A stretch of 64,000 bases of DNA, from positions 109,132,040 to 109,196,039 of the forward strand of contig OX638130.1 in NCBI GenBank assembly GCA_951804985.1. The letters are read 5' to 3'. The translations under genes and the position numbers were made by a program. This stretch comes from Dryomyza anilis (Eukaryota > Arthropoda > Insecta > Diptera > Dryomyzidae). Under the pieces are notes generated by a model, which was not told the DNA's origin, did not search any database, and was given only the letters and a program-made list of their open reading frames with translations. Below, piece after piece: positions 23,630-34,640 of this stretch. Position 1 is the first letter of the stretch; each line of letters starts with the position of its first letter.

Positions 23630-24165
23630 TTTGTTTTGTCCCAAACTATATGCCTGAGTTCGTCGTACCTGCAAAATGTATAATGCTTTGCAGGATGTCC
23701 CTGAGCAACACAAGTTGCATAGTGAGAATTGGCAACAACCTCTCCGAAACGTTTAATACCGAACGACGTTTCAGACAAAGCGATTCCCTTTCGTCAACCT
23801 AATAATGAAGAAGATTGTAAGAGCTACCGAACACCATCACAATGTCACTATCTTCAACAAGAGTACCATGCTGCGCGGGTATGCTAATGATATCGACATC
23901 ATTGGGCATAGCGTTCAAGCGATCAGTGCAGCATTCTCCAGTTTATAGAGGGAATGGGTCTTACGGTGAACGAGGACAAGACGAAGTATACAGTGTCAAA
24001 AAACAAAGAGTCCCGGCGTCTTAGACAATACGTCACTATTGATAACCACAACTTCGAAGTTGTGAAGGTCTTCGACTACGTAGGTACCAGCATCAACAAA
24101 GAAAACAACGTCTGCCAAGAGATTTACCGAAGAATGACTCTTGCCAACAGGTGCTACTTTGAGCA
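23630..24165 (+). pseudogene. RTE-like reverse transcriptase relic
   Basis: Translation in shifting frames shows RT blocks in order: RIGNNLSETFNTERRFRQSD (family form ETKRGFRQGD), then GYANDIDIIG (family GYADDIDIIG, with one catalytic Asp changed to Asn), then MGLTVNEDKTKYTVS, FEVVKVFDYVGTSIN and YRRMTLANRCYF. These blocks are characteristic of RTE-type non-LTR elements common in insects. At least two frame breaks and an internal stop show it is dead. It ends abruptly at the poly(T) of the next retroelement at 24167. Confidence 0.75.
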
Positions 24166-24166
24166 A

Positions 24167-24300
24167 TTTTTTTTTTGTTTTTTTACAAATTAACCAACGC
24201 TCAGGGGTGCCCCCTATTCGTGCAATGCACAGTGTTGATCGTAAGAAAGGATTATAGGTTCAAAGGAGGAGGAAAGATGGAGTAGTATCGGTGGATGGAA
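24167..24300 (-). mobile_element. 3' end of the non-LTR element seen at 7858-8943
   Basis: 'acaaattaaccaacgctcag', 'cccccta', 'gtgcaatgcacagtgttgat' and the following ~60 bases match 7872-7990, preceded on the plus strand by a run of T (the poly(A) tail on the minus strand). It is a severely 5'-truncated insertion, apparently into the RTE relic. Confidence 0.8.
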
Positions 24301-24629
24301 ATATGAGATGTCTGAGCTCTAAGCCGACATTGACATAGACAGACGCATTAAGATACAGCGACTCCGCTAGTTTGGAGTGCAAAAATAGTGTCAGTAGACG
24401 TAACGCAGAAGTGACTGTCATGGCATAATAAATTCGGCCAAAACCGATTATGAGTTGTATTAACATGTATTAATAACATAAGTAAGTGCATAAACTACCC
24501 AATAAACCAATCGTGTGTGCCATATATGGAACAACAATACGAAATACGAGTCCGTAAACGTTTCGTTTTCTGGATACGAAAACGGAAAAATAGGAACAAC
24601 GAAACAGCTTTCAAATCCGTTGAAAATAC

Positions 24630-24880
24630 GTTTCGACGGTACGTTAATGAACCGTCATACTGGATGACAAACGGAGTGAGTCCGTCTAAAGTACGTTTAC
24701 CATTCTGGACACAGTACGGAGTAAGTACGTCGAGAGTATTTTTCGTCGGAACGTTTACGAACCGTCATCCTGGATGAAATACGGAGTGAATCCATTGATA
24801 TTATGTTAACGGACCGCCATTCTTGGCAAAGTACGGAATGAGTTAGTTCAGAATGCGTTTCGATGGTCCGTTAACGTAAC
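24630..24880. repeat. Degenerate tandem repeat, ~55-65 bp unit
   Basis: Four imperfect units share 'acgtttacgaaccgtcat' followed by 'ctggatgaaatacggagtga', with variants such as 'aatgaaccgtcatactggat' and 'acggaccgccattcttggca'. It is relatively GC-rich for the region and not clearly coding. Confidence 0.55.
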
Positions 24881-24987
24881 GTTGGTCTATATGAAAAACA
24901 GAAGGAATAGATTAATAATAACGATAGAAAATGTAAAATATGCCTGTGTTCTGTGTGTTCTGAAGAAAATAAATCGGAGTTGTCCGT

Positions 24988-25125
24988 GTAGCGTGAATAG
25001 CTCAGATGGTTAATGCGTTGGACTACGAGAGGAAAGATCGCTGTTTCGAACAGCAGTGACTGCAACATCAACAAAAATAGAAAATATTTGTCTATACTTT
25101 TCGGCAGACAATCGGTTCTTTAAAG
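24988..25125 (+). mobile_element. tRNA-derived SINE fragment (head)
   Basis: 'agctcagatggttaatgcg', 'ttggactacgag' and a B-box-like TGTTTCGAACAGC are the tRNA-like head of the SINE family. The body is short and diverged ('tatacttttcggcagaca'). Confidence 0.65.
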
Positions 25126-25368
25126 CTGTAACACTAATTTTTTTTTAGACCTTCCGTCAGAATTTTGTACTAATGAGAAAATCGACTTGTACGAGAAACT
25201 AGGGATTATTCTAAGAATGTGTGTACAAAGTTTTTTTACATCAATTCGATTACGTTTTTTATTTGCATTTGAAATGAAATGCATATTATATAATCATTGG
25301 CCGCAATTTGTAGCTGAGATTTCTCTGAGTATAAATATGAAAACGGTTTTCCAGTATAATTTAAAGGT

Positions 25369-26357
25369 TATCGCCCATGTTCCGACTTTCAATCGAATTC
25401 CAATCGAATTTCATACAAAAAAATGTAAACAAACGGTTTTGAATTTGATCCCAGCCGGCCAAACTATCATAAACGACATCGTAAATGATAGCAAATATTC
25501 GTAAATAATGAATAAAATAATCGTATACGAGAATCGTAAATGATTCGAAAACGCATACAGTTTCGTTCTTAATTTGTCCATCGTAACGAGGTATCATAAA
25601 CGAAATAAAAACACTCATATATGATAAGTTTTCGATTGTTTATGATCGTAAAATACGATTATATACTCGTTATAAACGATGTTTTTTGTTCGTAAACGAA
25701 CTCGTTTTTAATTTTTTTTACGATTAAATTTTAATCGTAAATGATAATCATTTTTAACTCTTTTACGAGCTTTTTCCTACTTTTTTAACGATACAAAAAA
25801 AAATTAAGTAAATGCATTTAAATTTTATATTAAGCTCCCAAATGCATTTACTTACTTCTTAATTACAGCAAATGATTTAAAGTTTTCAGCAAAACAATTT
25901 ATATAATCTTGTTAAAAATATTGAACATATTATGCATTTTATTAAATGAACTTTTGATTAGAAAAACAATAATAAATTTTGACAATCTTTTTTTACGATT
26001 TAAACACTCGAAAAATACGAGTCATCGTTATTTACGAGCAAAATATGATTGTTTTTTTCATTGACATTTATCATCGTTTTTTACGTGCAAAATGATCGAA
26101 ATTTATGATTATTTTGAATCGTCAAATGATCGTAATTTACGATAATCATAAAAAATGTGTGTAGGTGCCGACTGGGATGTCACTGAACAAAAATTTGTTT
26201 TTTCAATGAATTCAATCCTTTTGTTTTGACTTCAACGATTTTAATTCGTTTGAAAAACACATTTTTTGTATTGTGACATCGAATTCAAAACTGTTTGTTT
26301 ACAAATTTTATATGAAATTCGATCGGAATTCGATCGAAAGCCGGAACATGGTCGTAT
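25369..26357. mobile_element. ~1 kb element with ~75-bp inverted arms, interior of TCGTAAA palindromes
   Basis: The left arm (25374-25450) contains 'ccatgttccgactttcaatc', 'gaattccaatcgaatttca' and 'tgtaaacaaacggttttgaa'. The right arm (26276-26352) is its inverse with few changes. The inner edges also pair (GATCCCAGCCGGC against the inverse of GCCGACTGGGATG). The interior is packed with TCGTAAA/TTTACGA and ATCGTAAATGAT-like motifs. No transposase frame. Confidence 0.7.
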
Positions 26358-28494
26358 ATCCCTATTTACAAATAAAATACTAATAAAAAATGTAAACGAA
26401 TTAATATCGCACAACCATTTTCTTTTTCATACTTACACCCAAAGAACGAATCAGTTGGGGCAACCATCTTTCTATGCCATCCGATTTATTTAGTTCTGTC
26501 AACATTCGACTGATTCAGTTGTTGCAATACCGCGTATCAGTTCACACAACTAATGAATACAATTGACACAACAAAGCCTTAAAACGAACAAGCCTTAAAA
26601 CAATTCCAAATTCTGTTTAAGACGTGGCACGCGCTGTCCGCACTACAAAACAAAATGAGTGAAAAATCTAAAGCTTGCGCGATTAGTGTTGTCCTGCTTT
26701 GGCATCGCTTTTATACAGGACAACTGATTTCGCATTTGAATAAAATAAATATTGGTTGCTACAACCTAATACAACTAACTATCTATTAAGTCAACTAAAT
26801 ATTGGTTATGTCTCATTTTGAATTTAGTTGCCGTAGCAATGGAAATAAAAAAAATTGAAAATTGATAAAAAGTTTGCTTCCCCAATCAATGTTGCAGTTG
26901 CTTCAACTAATAGTTGGTTACCCTTCATACTATTGTTTACCACAAATGAATTTCAGTTGATGCTGACTAAATTTGGTAGATGCAAATGAATATTAGTTGA
27001 AACAACTGCAACTGCACAACTGTGTGCAGAGCTATGAAGTACATTCAACTTTTTTCAAATTTTCGACCAAAAATCTGATATACACTTGCATTTGCCCTTT
27101 AACGAATTTATCCAGAAAAACTGTGAAAAACTTGAATTTTATTTTTTAGCGAACTTTAAGAATTTATATGGGATATTCTAATGTGTCCAGCCAAAAGTTG
27201 AATTTAGTCGTACGTTGTTATAACAGTCCGTTAGAATGACACTGGGAGCAAACTGCATTTTTCGATATATGTGATGTCTGTTTTTACTTCTACAACTACG
27301 ATTTTTCGTTATTATATGTATTTTTCATCACATTCCTGAGACTGTTATCCACTTTGCAAAACATTTCGCTTCCCAAGTTCTGCATTTATTTTTCCATTCT
27401 TCTTTAAGTGATATATATATAATAAATGTCTAGTTATATATATAATGTGATAATCGATAGCCATTTTGTGTAATTATTAAATAAATACTTGAATAAAATA
27501 CTCTCTAAACTACTCTCTGCTATTTTAAACTCCGCCGATTAGTAGTATACGTAGTGTTTTCTTTATTTAAGGTATTGAAATTAGAATTAATTTGTCCAAG
27601 TGTGTCTTATATGAATTTTACTGGAACGGTTGAATTGCAAATTTAAAAGCCAAGTTTCTTCAAATTTGTGTATCTAGTTCTACAGATATTTGGACACACT
27701 TCCATTTTTAATAAATACAGCTAAACTATAATTAACTTACAACTGTTGTTGCTTTAATTGTTGCACACATCAAATTATATTTTGTGTTATTTATCGCTTA
27801 TTTTTTTAGAAGTGCATAGCTATGCTAATAATAGTGAAATAACTGCTAACATTAATTAAAATAACAAACCAAGTTACATACATTTGTTCAGCATGTTCTG
27901 CGTAACACATGGCGAGTTTATTATTTTTTTTTTTTAATATATATTTTCTTGTTATATTTTTATATTCATATGTATTGTATGTGCATTTTTGTTTGATTTT
28001 TTTGTTATAATAAAGTTAAACCTTACTTTTGTATGCATTGCTATTACAATATATTACGAGTTAGTATCAACAAACTTTTAGCATAAACTTGTAGTATTAT
28101 TATTAATAATTGTTATTATGATATAATAAGTTTGCATAATGTTTGGTTTAATTAAAAAAACAAACGAAAAAAAAATAATAAAGAAACAATAATTTAGTTT
28201 TTTTTTTTTTTGGTTAAATGTTTTGTTTAGGAATTATTAGCGAATGTTAATTGATGGAAAGAGATTAAAATTCAAATTCGGCAATATTAATAATGGAATT
28301 TTGTTATATTGTATGAGTTGTAGTTTTTTTTTTTTCATATTATTTTTTCTTTCTTTTTCTTTTTTTGCATAAAGTATTCTTTTTGTTTTTTTGTTTGTGT
28401 AATATTATTTTTTTGAAATTCTTTTTCAAGTTTTTGCTCTGCTGCTGTAATTTCCTGTATTTTAGGCGTAAATTTGTTCTTTGCTTGAATGACG
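26358..28494. other. Intergenic downstream of MINDY-3, no gene
   Basis: AT-rich. It includes poly(T)/poly(A) tracts around 27920-28400 that probably belong to the MINDY-3 3' region (minus strand). No clear AATAAA close to the stop on the minus strand; one AATAAA complement is at 27917-27922. Confidence 0.45.
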
Positions 28495-31400
28495 TCAATT
28501 TAATGATGGTATCCGCATGTCATGCCAGTTGATTTCAATGCTCGGCCACTTTGTTTGCAAGCAGGTCAACATCGGATTGGAAACGCACACCGATTTTAGA
28601 TCACTTTCGAGCAAGATCGCGCTGCCCTTGTAGTAACGCACCTGTAAGAGATACAATTATTTAGAAAAATACAAATATATATTTTTGCTACGGTCGGAGG
28701 GTCTTTGTGATTCAATTTAAGGCTGTACTTCTTTTGGAAGGACAATATTTTATACTTTCTTTTGGTTTGGGTACGATATTGCTGCATCATTTCGTTAGAG
28801 AGAATTAATAGAATTTATATTAGTTACTTCTTTTGAAGCACACGGTACTTTACAATGGATAATACTTTCTTTGGAAGGACCGTTTTGCTTTTAAAAGTGA
28901 AACACCTATACAATTGCACCCCAAATTTGTATCTGTATATTTAGTACATTTAAGAGGACTTTGTCCATGTCCAAAGTCCATGTTGAAACATTCCTTTAAA
29001 GTTCTCATATTTCATATTATAGCCTTTTGGAAAATAATTGTCACCACTTTTGGAAAGTCGCTGCAAAACATGTTTTAGAAAGGTTTGCCATTGTCTGTCG
29101 AGAGGTAGCGTCGGATAGAAAAATGTTTTGTACGAAAAAGATTTTGACCGTTGCTGGCATTGAACTAGGGACCTTTCGACTCTTAGTCTTACGTACCAGC
29201 AACATTTTGCTCGTAGTCCAACGCACTAATCACTCGAGCTACAGACGCTACTAAACATTTGGAAAGATAAAACTAAATTCAGAAATCCTTGTAGAATAAA
29301 AGTATTATGTTGAACGATATAATAATTCAACAGTATGATTACTAACTACCACGTAGCAAAGACTATCGAAACTGAACCTCTGATCTGAATATTTCTTCTT
29401 TTAAAAGGATATAGTTTCTATTTAAAGATTTAATATATTATATGAATTGTAAATATTCACGCGATGTAATAATAATAGTTTGGCGCTACAGTCCTGTATA
29501 GAACTTCGGCCGAGCTCTCTCACCATTTTGAGCTGTGCGTGTTATATTTGTACTCAACTTGGTGAGACCTACAATTTATTGCCGAATCCGAACGGCGGGT
29601 GAGAGCTTTTCATAGGCAATGGTTTTACTCTCGTAGGTTTGCCATTTACTGCCGAGAGGTAGCGCGGTATAGAAAAATGTGTATATGAAAAGATGTTGTT
29701 AGCTCCAGTCCAGACTTGAATCGGAGACCTTTCGGCTCGCAGTCCAACACACTAACCACTGAACTACCGCGGCTACCACGCGATGTACTTTTCTTTTAAA
29801 TATGATTCTTCTATTAATATGATTGACATTTTCAACCTAATCATGCAAGAAAATAAAATCCGTCGAGTTTTTATCCAGAATCTCCATACAATGTGCAGAG
29901 ATGTAGGCCATACCATTTATGAAAACCTACCTTATTAGCCTCGTTGGCGCTTGGTATGCCATTGTAGTGCATCAGATCGAACGTGTCAGGCGTTGATCGT
30001 TTTTCGAGCGGATAGAATTCATCCATAAATGCATTGAGTAGAATGATGCCCAAACCCTCGGGATCGAGACGTTTCTGCATGATTTCAACGCTGTTTGCAA
30101 GTAAATGAATTAAAACAGTTAAAATACGATGCACAAATAACAACAACGACTTACTATCCCGGCTCACTAACCAAATCCAATGTGGCCAAGACATCCTGCA
30201 GCACTGCTGTAGGTATAAAATTATTGCCATCCGGATCGTATGACTTGAAGACACGTCTAGCAATTTCGGAAGGTGTCTCCGGCGAAACCAAACGTTTTTC
30301 ATTACTAAATAAAACTAAAAACAAATAGGAAAAACATTAAAGTACCAATAAAATAAAAAAATAATTGTGCTGCTTACCAGTCAAATGCGTATCGGAGCCC
30401 ATAACCCAGACGGGGTTACGCGGATTCTTAAAGAACGAACCCACCGTGCAGTAACGCATCTGCTCCATCAACGTTATGAAGCCAATATCACTTTGTTCGG
30501 CAATGCCGCGCAACTTCAGACCGCCTACATCCTGATCATTGTCCCACACATGTGGCACAGCGCGTCCCGTCAACATTAAATTAATTAGACCCTGCGAACC
30601 ATAGCCAAAGCTGTTGTGAATTAACGGCTCCGACGTGTCCAACAGTTCGTCGTTGACATTTTCCAAGCCCTGCGCATTCATTTTCATTAAATTTTATATG
30701 TGTTAATAGAATTAAAAAAAGTAAAAACCTTTGTCAAAAACACCGTATACATAAAGAGCAATACACCGTATTGCGCTGACAACACATTGAAATGTTCCAT
30801 GTAGTATTTTTCCACCTGTTCGATGGCACCAAAGTGCAAAACCTGCAGACGTTCGTGAAACTGTTGCGGTGACCATTCGACATCGCGAAAACCTTCGGCA
30901 ATGGCATCACTTAAATCAGCCGACGACTGACTCATATTGTTGCTGGTTGCTGTTGTTGTCGCCGTTGTTGCTGCTGCAGCTGTCGTCTCTTTGGCTTCCA
31001 TGCATTGTTCCAGTGGCAGCGTGACTACGCGATAATGCGTTGCTTTGCATTTGGTCAAAATGTTGCAGAGTGCCTGTATGAGCAGACATTTGCATTTGTC
31101 CAGCGTGAGCTGATAATAATTAAAAATTAGTTTAAAATGTTGCTGTTTTTTTTTTATATTTAAAATAGACGTACATCTTTAAGGCAATGGCCTGGCGTAT
31201 CCATGATGAGGATTTTTAGCAAATAAGCCTGAACAGGCGCTATCACAGCACATGGCCCTCCTTGTTTCTGTACTAGTGCAGAGGGTTCCAAGGCGCTAAA
31301 TTCAAAACCTTTAATAAAGTGAATTGTTTTAATAAAATAAAAAAAGGTTAATTCTTAATAAACTATTTACACAAGAAATTTACTGTATAAATGACCTTAA

Positions 31401-33562
31401 AATGTTCATATAGTTTTTATACAGCAATTTGTGTTGAAATAATTTTTGATACATATGTCTAATAGTTTGGCGCTACAGTCCTATGAAGACTTTTGGTCGA
31501 GCTCTCTCAACTTTTTTCTCACCATTTTTTTTCTAGCGAGATTTTTTCTCAAACATAATTTAGAATAGTATATGGCAAGAGGTAGCTCAGTGGTTAGTGC
31601 GTTGGACTACGAGCCGAAAGGTCCCCGATTCAAGCCTGGACTGGGGCTAACAACATCTTTTCATAGAAACATTTTTCTATACCGCGCTACCTCTCGGCAG
31701 TAAATGGCAAACCTACGAGAGTAAAACATTGCCTATGAAAAGCTCTCACCCGCCGTTCGGATCTGGCAATAAACTGTAGGTCCCACCACTTTGAGTACAA
31801 ATATAACACGCACAGTTCAAAATGGTGAGAGAGCTCGGACGAAGTTCTATACAGGACTGTAGCGCCAAACTATTATATTATTATTATTATATGGCAAGAG
31901 GTATTGGTCCAGGATATGATAACTGCTGCAGAGAATATTTCTTTTTTGCCCCACCCACTTTGCTATAATCCATAAACCAGTTGTGATCTCCACCGGTTTT
32001 CAATTTTAGTCTGTTCCAGTGGGCCGAGCGATAAAATAATGTATTGTTCGTAACTCTGCCCCTATTTAGGCGGTCGTGTCATTTTTTTTTATTTTTACCG
32101 GCCCTATAAAGTAAAGTGCAGCCCTGATTTTTAATAATAAATAAACCAAAAATAAATAAAACCCAAAAAAACAAGATTTCGGTGTACTTTTTTCTGTCAT
32201 TTCTATTAGCGTATTCACAGTTCATCGTATTTTAGTATGGTATTCGTACCATGTAGTATATATACGATACAATAACAAAGCAACATCAATTTGTTGTTGC
32301 ATCTCTCATAAAAATGAAATACCACAAGTGTTGTATTTGAGAGTAGCCCTGAGGCATGTTTTTTAGTCGTATTTGGTGAAATGAAGAAAAATTGTGAAAT
32401 TGGTGACTATATACTGCACATAAAATGTTAATTTATACATTTTTCTTTTCAAATCGAGGAATATTAATGATAATTTCAAAAAAATCCTAATTTTATATAA
32501 TCAGCTGCATTTATTTGATGAAATATTTGAACAAGCAGAAAAGTGGTGCTTAACAGTTCAATTACCGTACTGTCGTGTTCATGCAATGTCGTACCAATAC
32601 CATGAAACTGTGAATACGCTATATAATATGTCGTGTTCTTTAATTTAATACCCACCTTCTGTATTTCGAAACGAACAACGAAACGAAAATAATGTCACTT
32701 TCGTCTAACAGTCTTTCGTTTCGAAATACAGAAAGAGGCACTAAATGTTTTTATTTTATACGCAATTTAAAACATTATTTTTAATAAATGTAAAAATTGA
32801 TAAATATTAAAATAAAATAAATACAAAATTTACTGTAGCTCTGCAAGGGTTAAACAAATATGCAGCTGCATTGATGGCAACAATTTTTCGTTTGCACCAC
32901 TGTACAGAATAAAGTTGTAAAATTCAATTGACATTTTAAAATACGCAACAGCTACACACAAACACACCGCGAAGATTGCATAAGTAGGGACATCATCACT
33001 ATTACGAGCTTAATGCAACGAACCCACACCGCACTACACAGAGATACGGCCTTCAACCGCCTCAAACACCCGGCAACCACCCGCCGCCGCAGGCAAACTG
33101 ACACAGTCTAACAACAACAAGTATTGCTAGTGAGTCATCCACAAATCATTTAAACAATTTCACCAAATTACAACAACAGCATCTCTCATCATAAACCGAC
33201 TGTCAAGTGCAGGTGTCTAAATCAACGCCCTACTCTACGCACCTCCCCCCTTTCAACAACCTAAAAATGCAAAAAAAACAGCGCATCTTCTTTCGCCACA
33301 ACTTCGACACCCATCCAACGATGTTGAACGCACCTTGTGACCATCTGCGGAAGACATCAACGCGTATATTTGGTCCCCACAACAAGTTACGAATCTCGTA
33401 GAGCTCTTGCGTATCCTTGGCGCCCTGCACCGGGCTGCGGCTGCCAATCGATGGATGCGCTCTTCCTGTTGCAGCTGCCGCCGCAGCGGAGCCCGCAGTT
33501 GCACTCGACGTTGCAGCGGCTGCTGCATTCTTCGCCGCAGCACTGTGCGAATTTTCGCCCAT
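28495..33562 (-). CDS. MINDY-3-like K48-ubiquitin deubiquitinase (CG7332-like)
   Basis: Seven exons on the minus strand: 33562-33334, 31308-31175, 31109-30729, 30669-30378, 30314-30155, 30090-29931 and 28641-28495. They join in phase to 500 residues. MINDY enzymes are cysteine peptidases that trim K48-linked polyubiquitin. The catalytic block GGPCAVIAPVQAYLL places the nucleophile at Cys96; GSDTHLT gives the likely catalytic His343. Other family blocks are FRRWSQGFEF, SEPLIHNSFGYGSQGLINLM, YDPDGNNFIPTAV (EF-hand-like), LDPEGLGIILL, HYNGI and the C-terminal LQTKWPSIEI..PSLN. Human MINDY-3 is about 445 residues; the extra length is an Ala-rich N-terminus and an Ala/Thr-rich insert in exon 3. 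Exon 3 uses an unusual GTTTTT donor, supported by perfect family continuity (LTK-GLEN). It is convergent with flacc; intron 1 holds transposons. Confidence 0.93.
29084..29252 (-). mobile_element. tRNA-derived SINE fragment in MINDY-3 last intron
   Basis: On the minus strand it starts GTAGCGTCTGTAGCTCGAGT, then GATTAGTGCGTTGGACTACG, and continues to 'ctacctctcgaca'. A ~30-base insertion of sequence like 'gttgctggtacgtaagacta' sits inside the head. It is truncated at the 3' side. Confidence 0.65.
29469..29776 (-). mobile_element. Full-length tRNA-derived SINE with 11-bp target duplication
   Basis: CACGCGATGTA occurs at 29458-29468 and 29777-29787, fixing a 308-bp element. On the minus strand: tRNA-like head with TAGTTCAGTGG (A box) and a B-box region GATTCAAGTCTGG, a central body, and a 3' end GCGCCAAACTATTATTATTA. 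It sits in the MINDY-3 intron between exons 6 and 7, in the same sense as the gene. Confidence 0.9.
31461..31515 (-). mobile_element. SINE 3'-end fragment, inverted, next to a full copy
   Basis: 'tttggcgctacagtcctatg' and 'gtcgagctctctcaac' match the SINE 3' end in minus orientation, 70 bases upstream of the plus-strand full copy at 31585. The rest of this copy is missing. Confidence 0.65.
31585..31888 (+). mobile_element. Full-length tRNA-derived SINE with 15-bp target duplication
   Basis: ATATGGCAAGAGGTA occurs at 31570-31584 and 31889-31903. The element begins GCTCAGTGGTTAGTGCGTTG, has 'ggactacgagccgaaaggtc' and B-box-like CGATTCAAGCC, then the full body, and ends 'tgtagcgccaaactattata' with (TTA)n. 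It is inside MINDY-3 intron 1, antisense to the gene. This is the best-preserved reference copy. Confidence 0.92.
32209..32619. mobile_element. MITE with TIR GCGTATTCACAGTTTCAT, TA-flanked
   Basis: GCGTATTCACAGTTCATCG at the left and, inverted, GCGTATTCACAGTTTCATGG at the right, with TA outside each end (32207-32208 and 32620-32621). 411 bp, non-coding, in MINDY-3 intron 1. A partial inverted copy lies at 40310-40491. Confidence 0.8.
32622..33333. other. MINDY-3 intron 1, exon-proximal part, nothing further recognised
   Basis: Includes a short inverted pair of 'cgaaacgaa' / 'ttcgtttcg' motifs at about 32668-32727. The last 350 bases before exon 1 are less AT-rich than the surroundings, without a supported frame. 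Confidence 0.4.
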
Positions 33563-34354
33563 TTTTGTTTGCGCCTTTTTAGCTGTTTTATCGTGGTCAC
33601 TTTTTGTGTTTGTTTTTCGTTCAACAAAAAAAAACTCTTCAGTTACACATTTGCAGTTGCATTGGGTGATTTTGTATTGTTTTAATTTTAAGCCAAAATT
33701 TGCAACGAAATTTTGTTACGTCCACGGTGTGCTTTTTAATTTTGTTTGTTTTCAAATCTGAAATTAATTTGAAATTTTTTCGCGTACGGAAAACGCGAAA
33801 CTTGAACTTGCTGCACCGAGTAAGAAAATTAAAAATTCACTTTGTTGCAATCTAATTGTCATCAATTCCCTTTTGGCCATTATTTTCTCGTCAAAAAACG
33901 ACTCAATTGTCATTAATTCCCTTTCATCCCCTTTCTTAAATTTTAGGAATGGTTTTTGTAGTGTTGAGCTTTTCAAAGTGTCCACAGTAGAAAAGTTTCC
34001 GAAACCAATAAACAAAATAAAGTCGATTTGGCGACTGAATTGCACTCTATCGGTCGAAAAAAAAACGGTAGCAAAAACACTTGGTGACCGTAAAAAGTAA
34101 AGAACCGATGCACTTACAGAGATGTACATATGGCTACTCAAATGAAAGACATATTTATATGTAATTAGTAAGCACACTCTGGATATGTCTCTGGACGTAT
34201 CCAGGTGGCATTTTTTTCCGCTTCGTCCTGTAAAGTGGACTTCGCCCATTATATTAAGGCTTTCTAAAAACTAAGTTTTTATTTTTTAAAACTGTGGTTA
34301 ATGGACATTATTTATTTAATTTTGTCCTTTACCTTTTAAACTATACAGGAAAAT
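33563..34354. promoter_or_regulatory. Probable MINDY-3 promoter and leader region
   Basis: The ATG at 33562 is preceded on the minus strand by ACAAAA, a good fly start context. No TATA box at a usable distance; the plus-strand phrase 'tggtcacttttt' near 33594 only weakly resembles the fly core motif TGGTCACACT. The transcription start is not fixed. Confidence 0.35.
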
Positions 34355-34640
34355 CATTTTTTTTTGTATATATATTCTAGATCAGCACGTACTCCTGAGT
34401 TTTTTTGAAGATACTCCGTCAGTTACAGAAAAACTAGAATCTCCTAATTTACGCTGTCTGAGAAAGAAATAGTCATGATCGGTTCATTATGAACTGTGAA
34501 CCGACTTATATTCATAATTATAAATAAAACACATTTACATGTGGATTTTACTTTATACCGGTTATTACCAGTATACATATTTTAATCAGCGATTGCAAGT
34601 TTGTAGTTATTTTCAGAATTCGTAAACCCTAGTGACCTAT
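34355..34640. repeat. Partial ATACCCTACAC-family repeat
   Basis: It shares 'tatatattctagatcagcac', 'actcctgag', 'gttacagaaaaactagaat' and 'cgtaaaccctagtgacctat' with the interior of 12319-12894, in the same order, but both ends are missing. Confidence 0.55.

Noticed and set aside
25187..25504. 105-residue plus-strand frame
   Set aside because: Overlaps the inverted arm of the 25369-26357 element and has no coding bias.
29871..30302. 143-residue minus-strand frame read as a single exon
   Set aside because: It crosses an intron; only the 30090-29931 part is coding, and the upstream part is the wrong frame of exon 5.
31585..31660. tRNA gene
   Set aside because: A- and B-box-like motifs are present but the cloverleaf is not maintained and a SINE body with target duplications follows.
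33207..33761. Overlapping plus-strand frames opposite MINDY-3 exon 1
   Set aside because: Antisense reading of the Ala-rich exon and its leader; no independent support.
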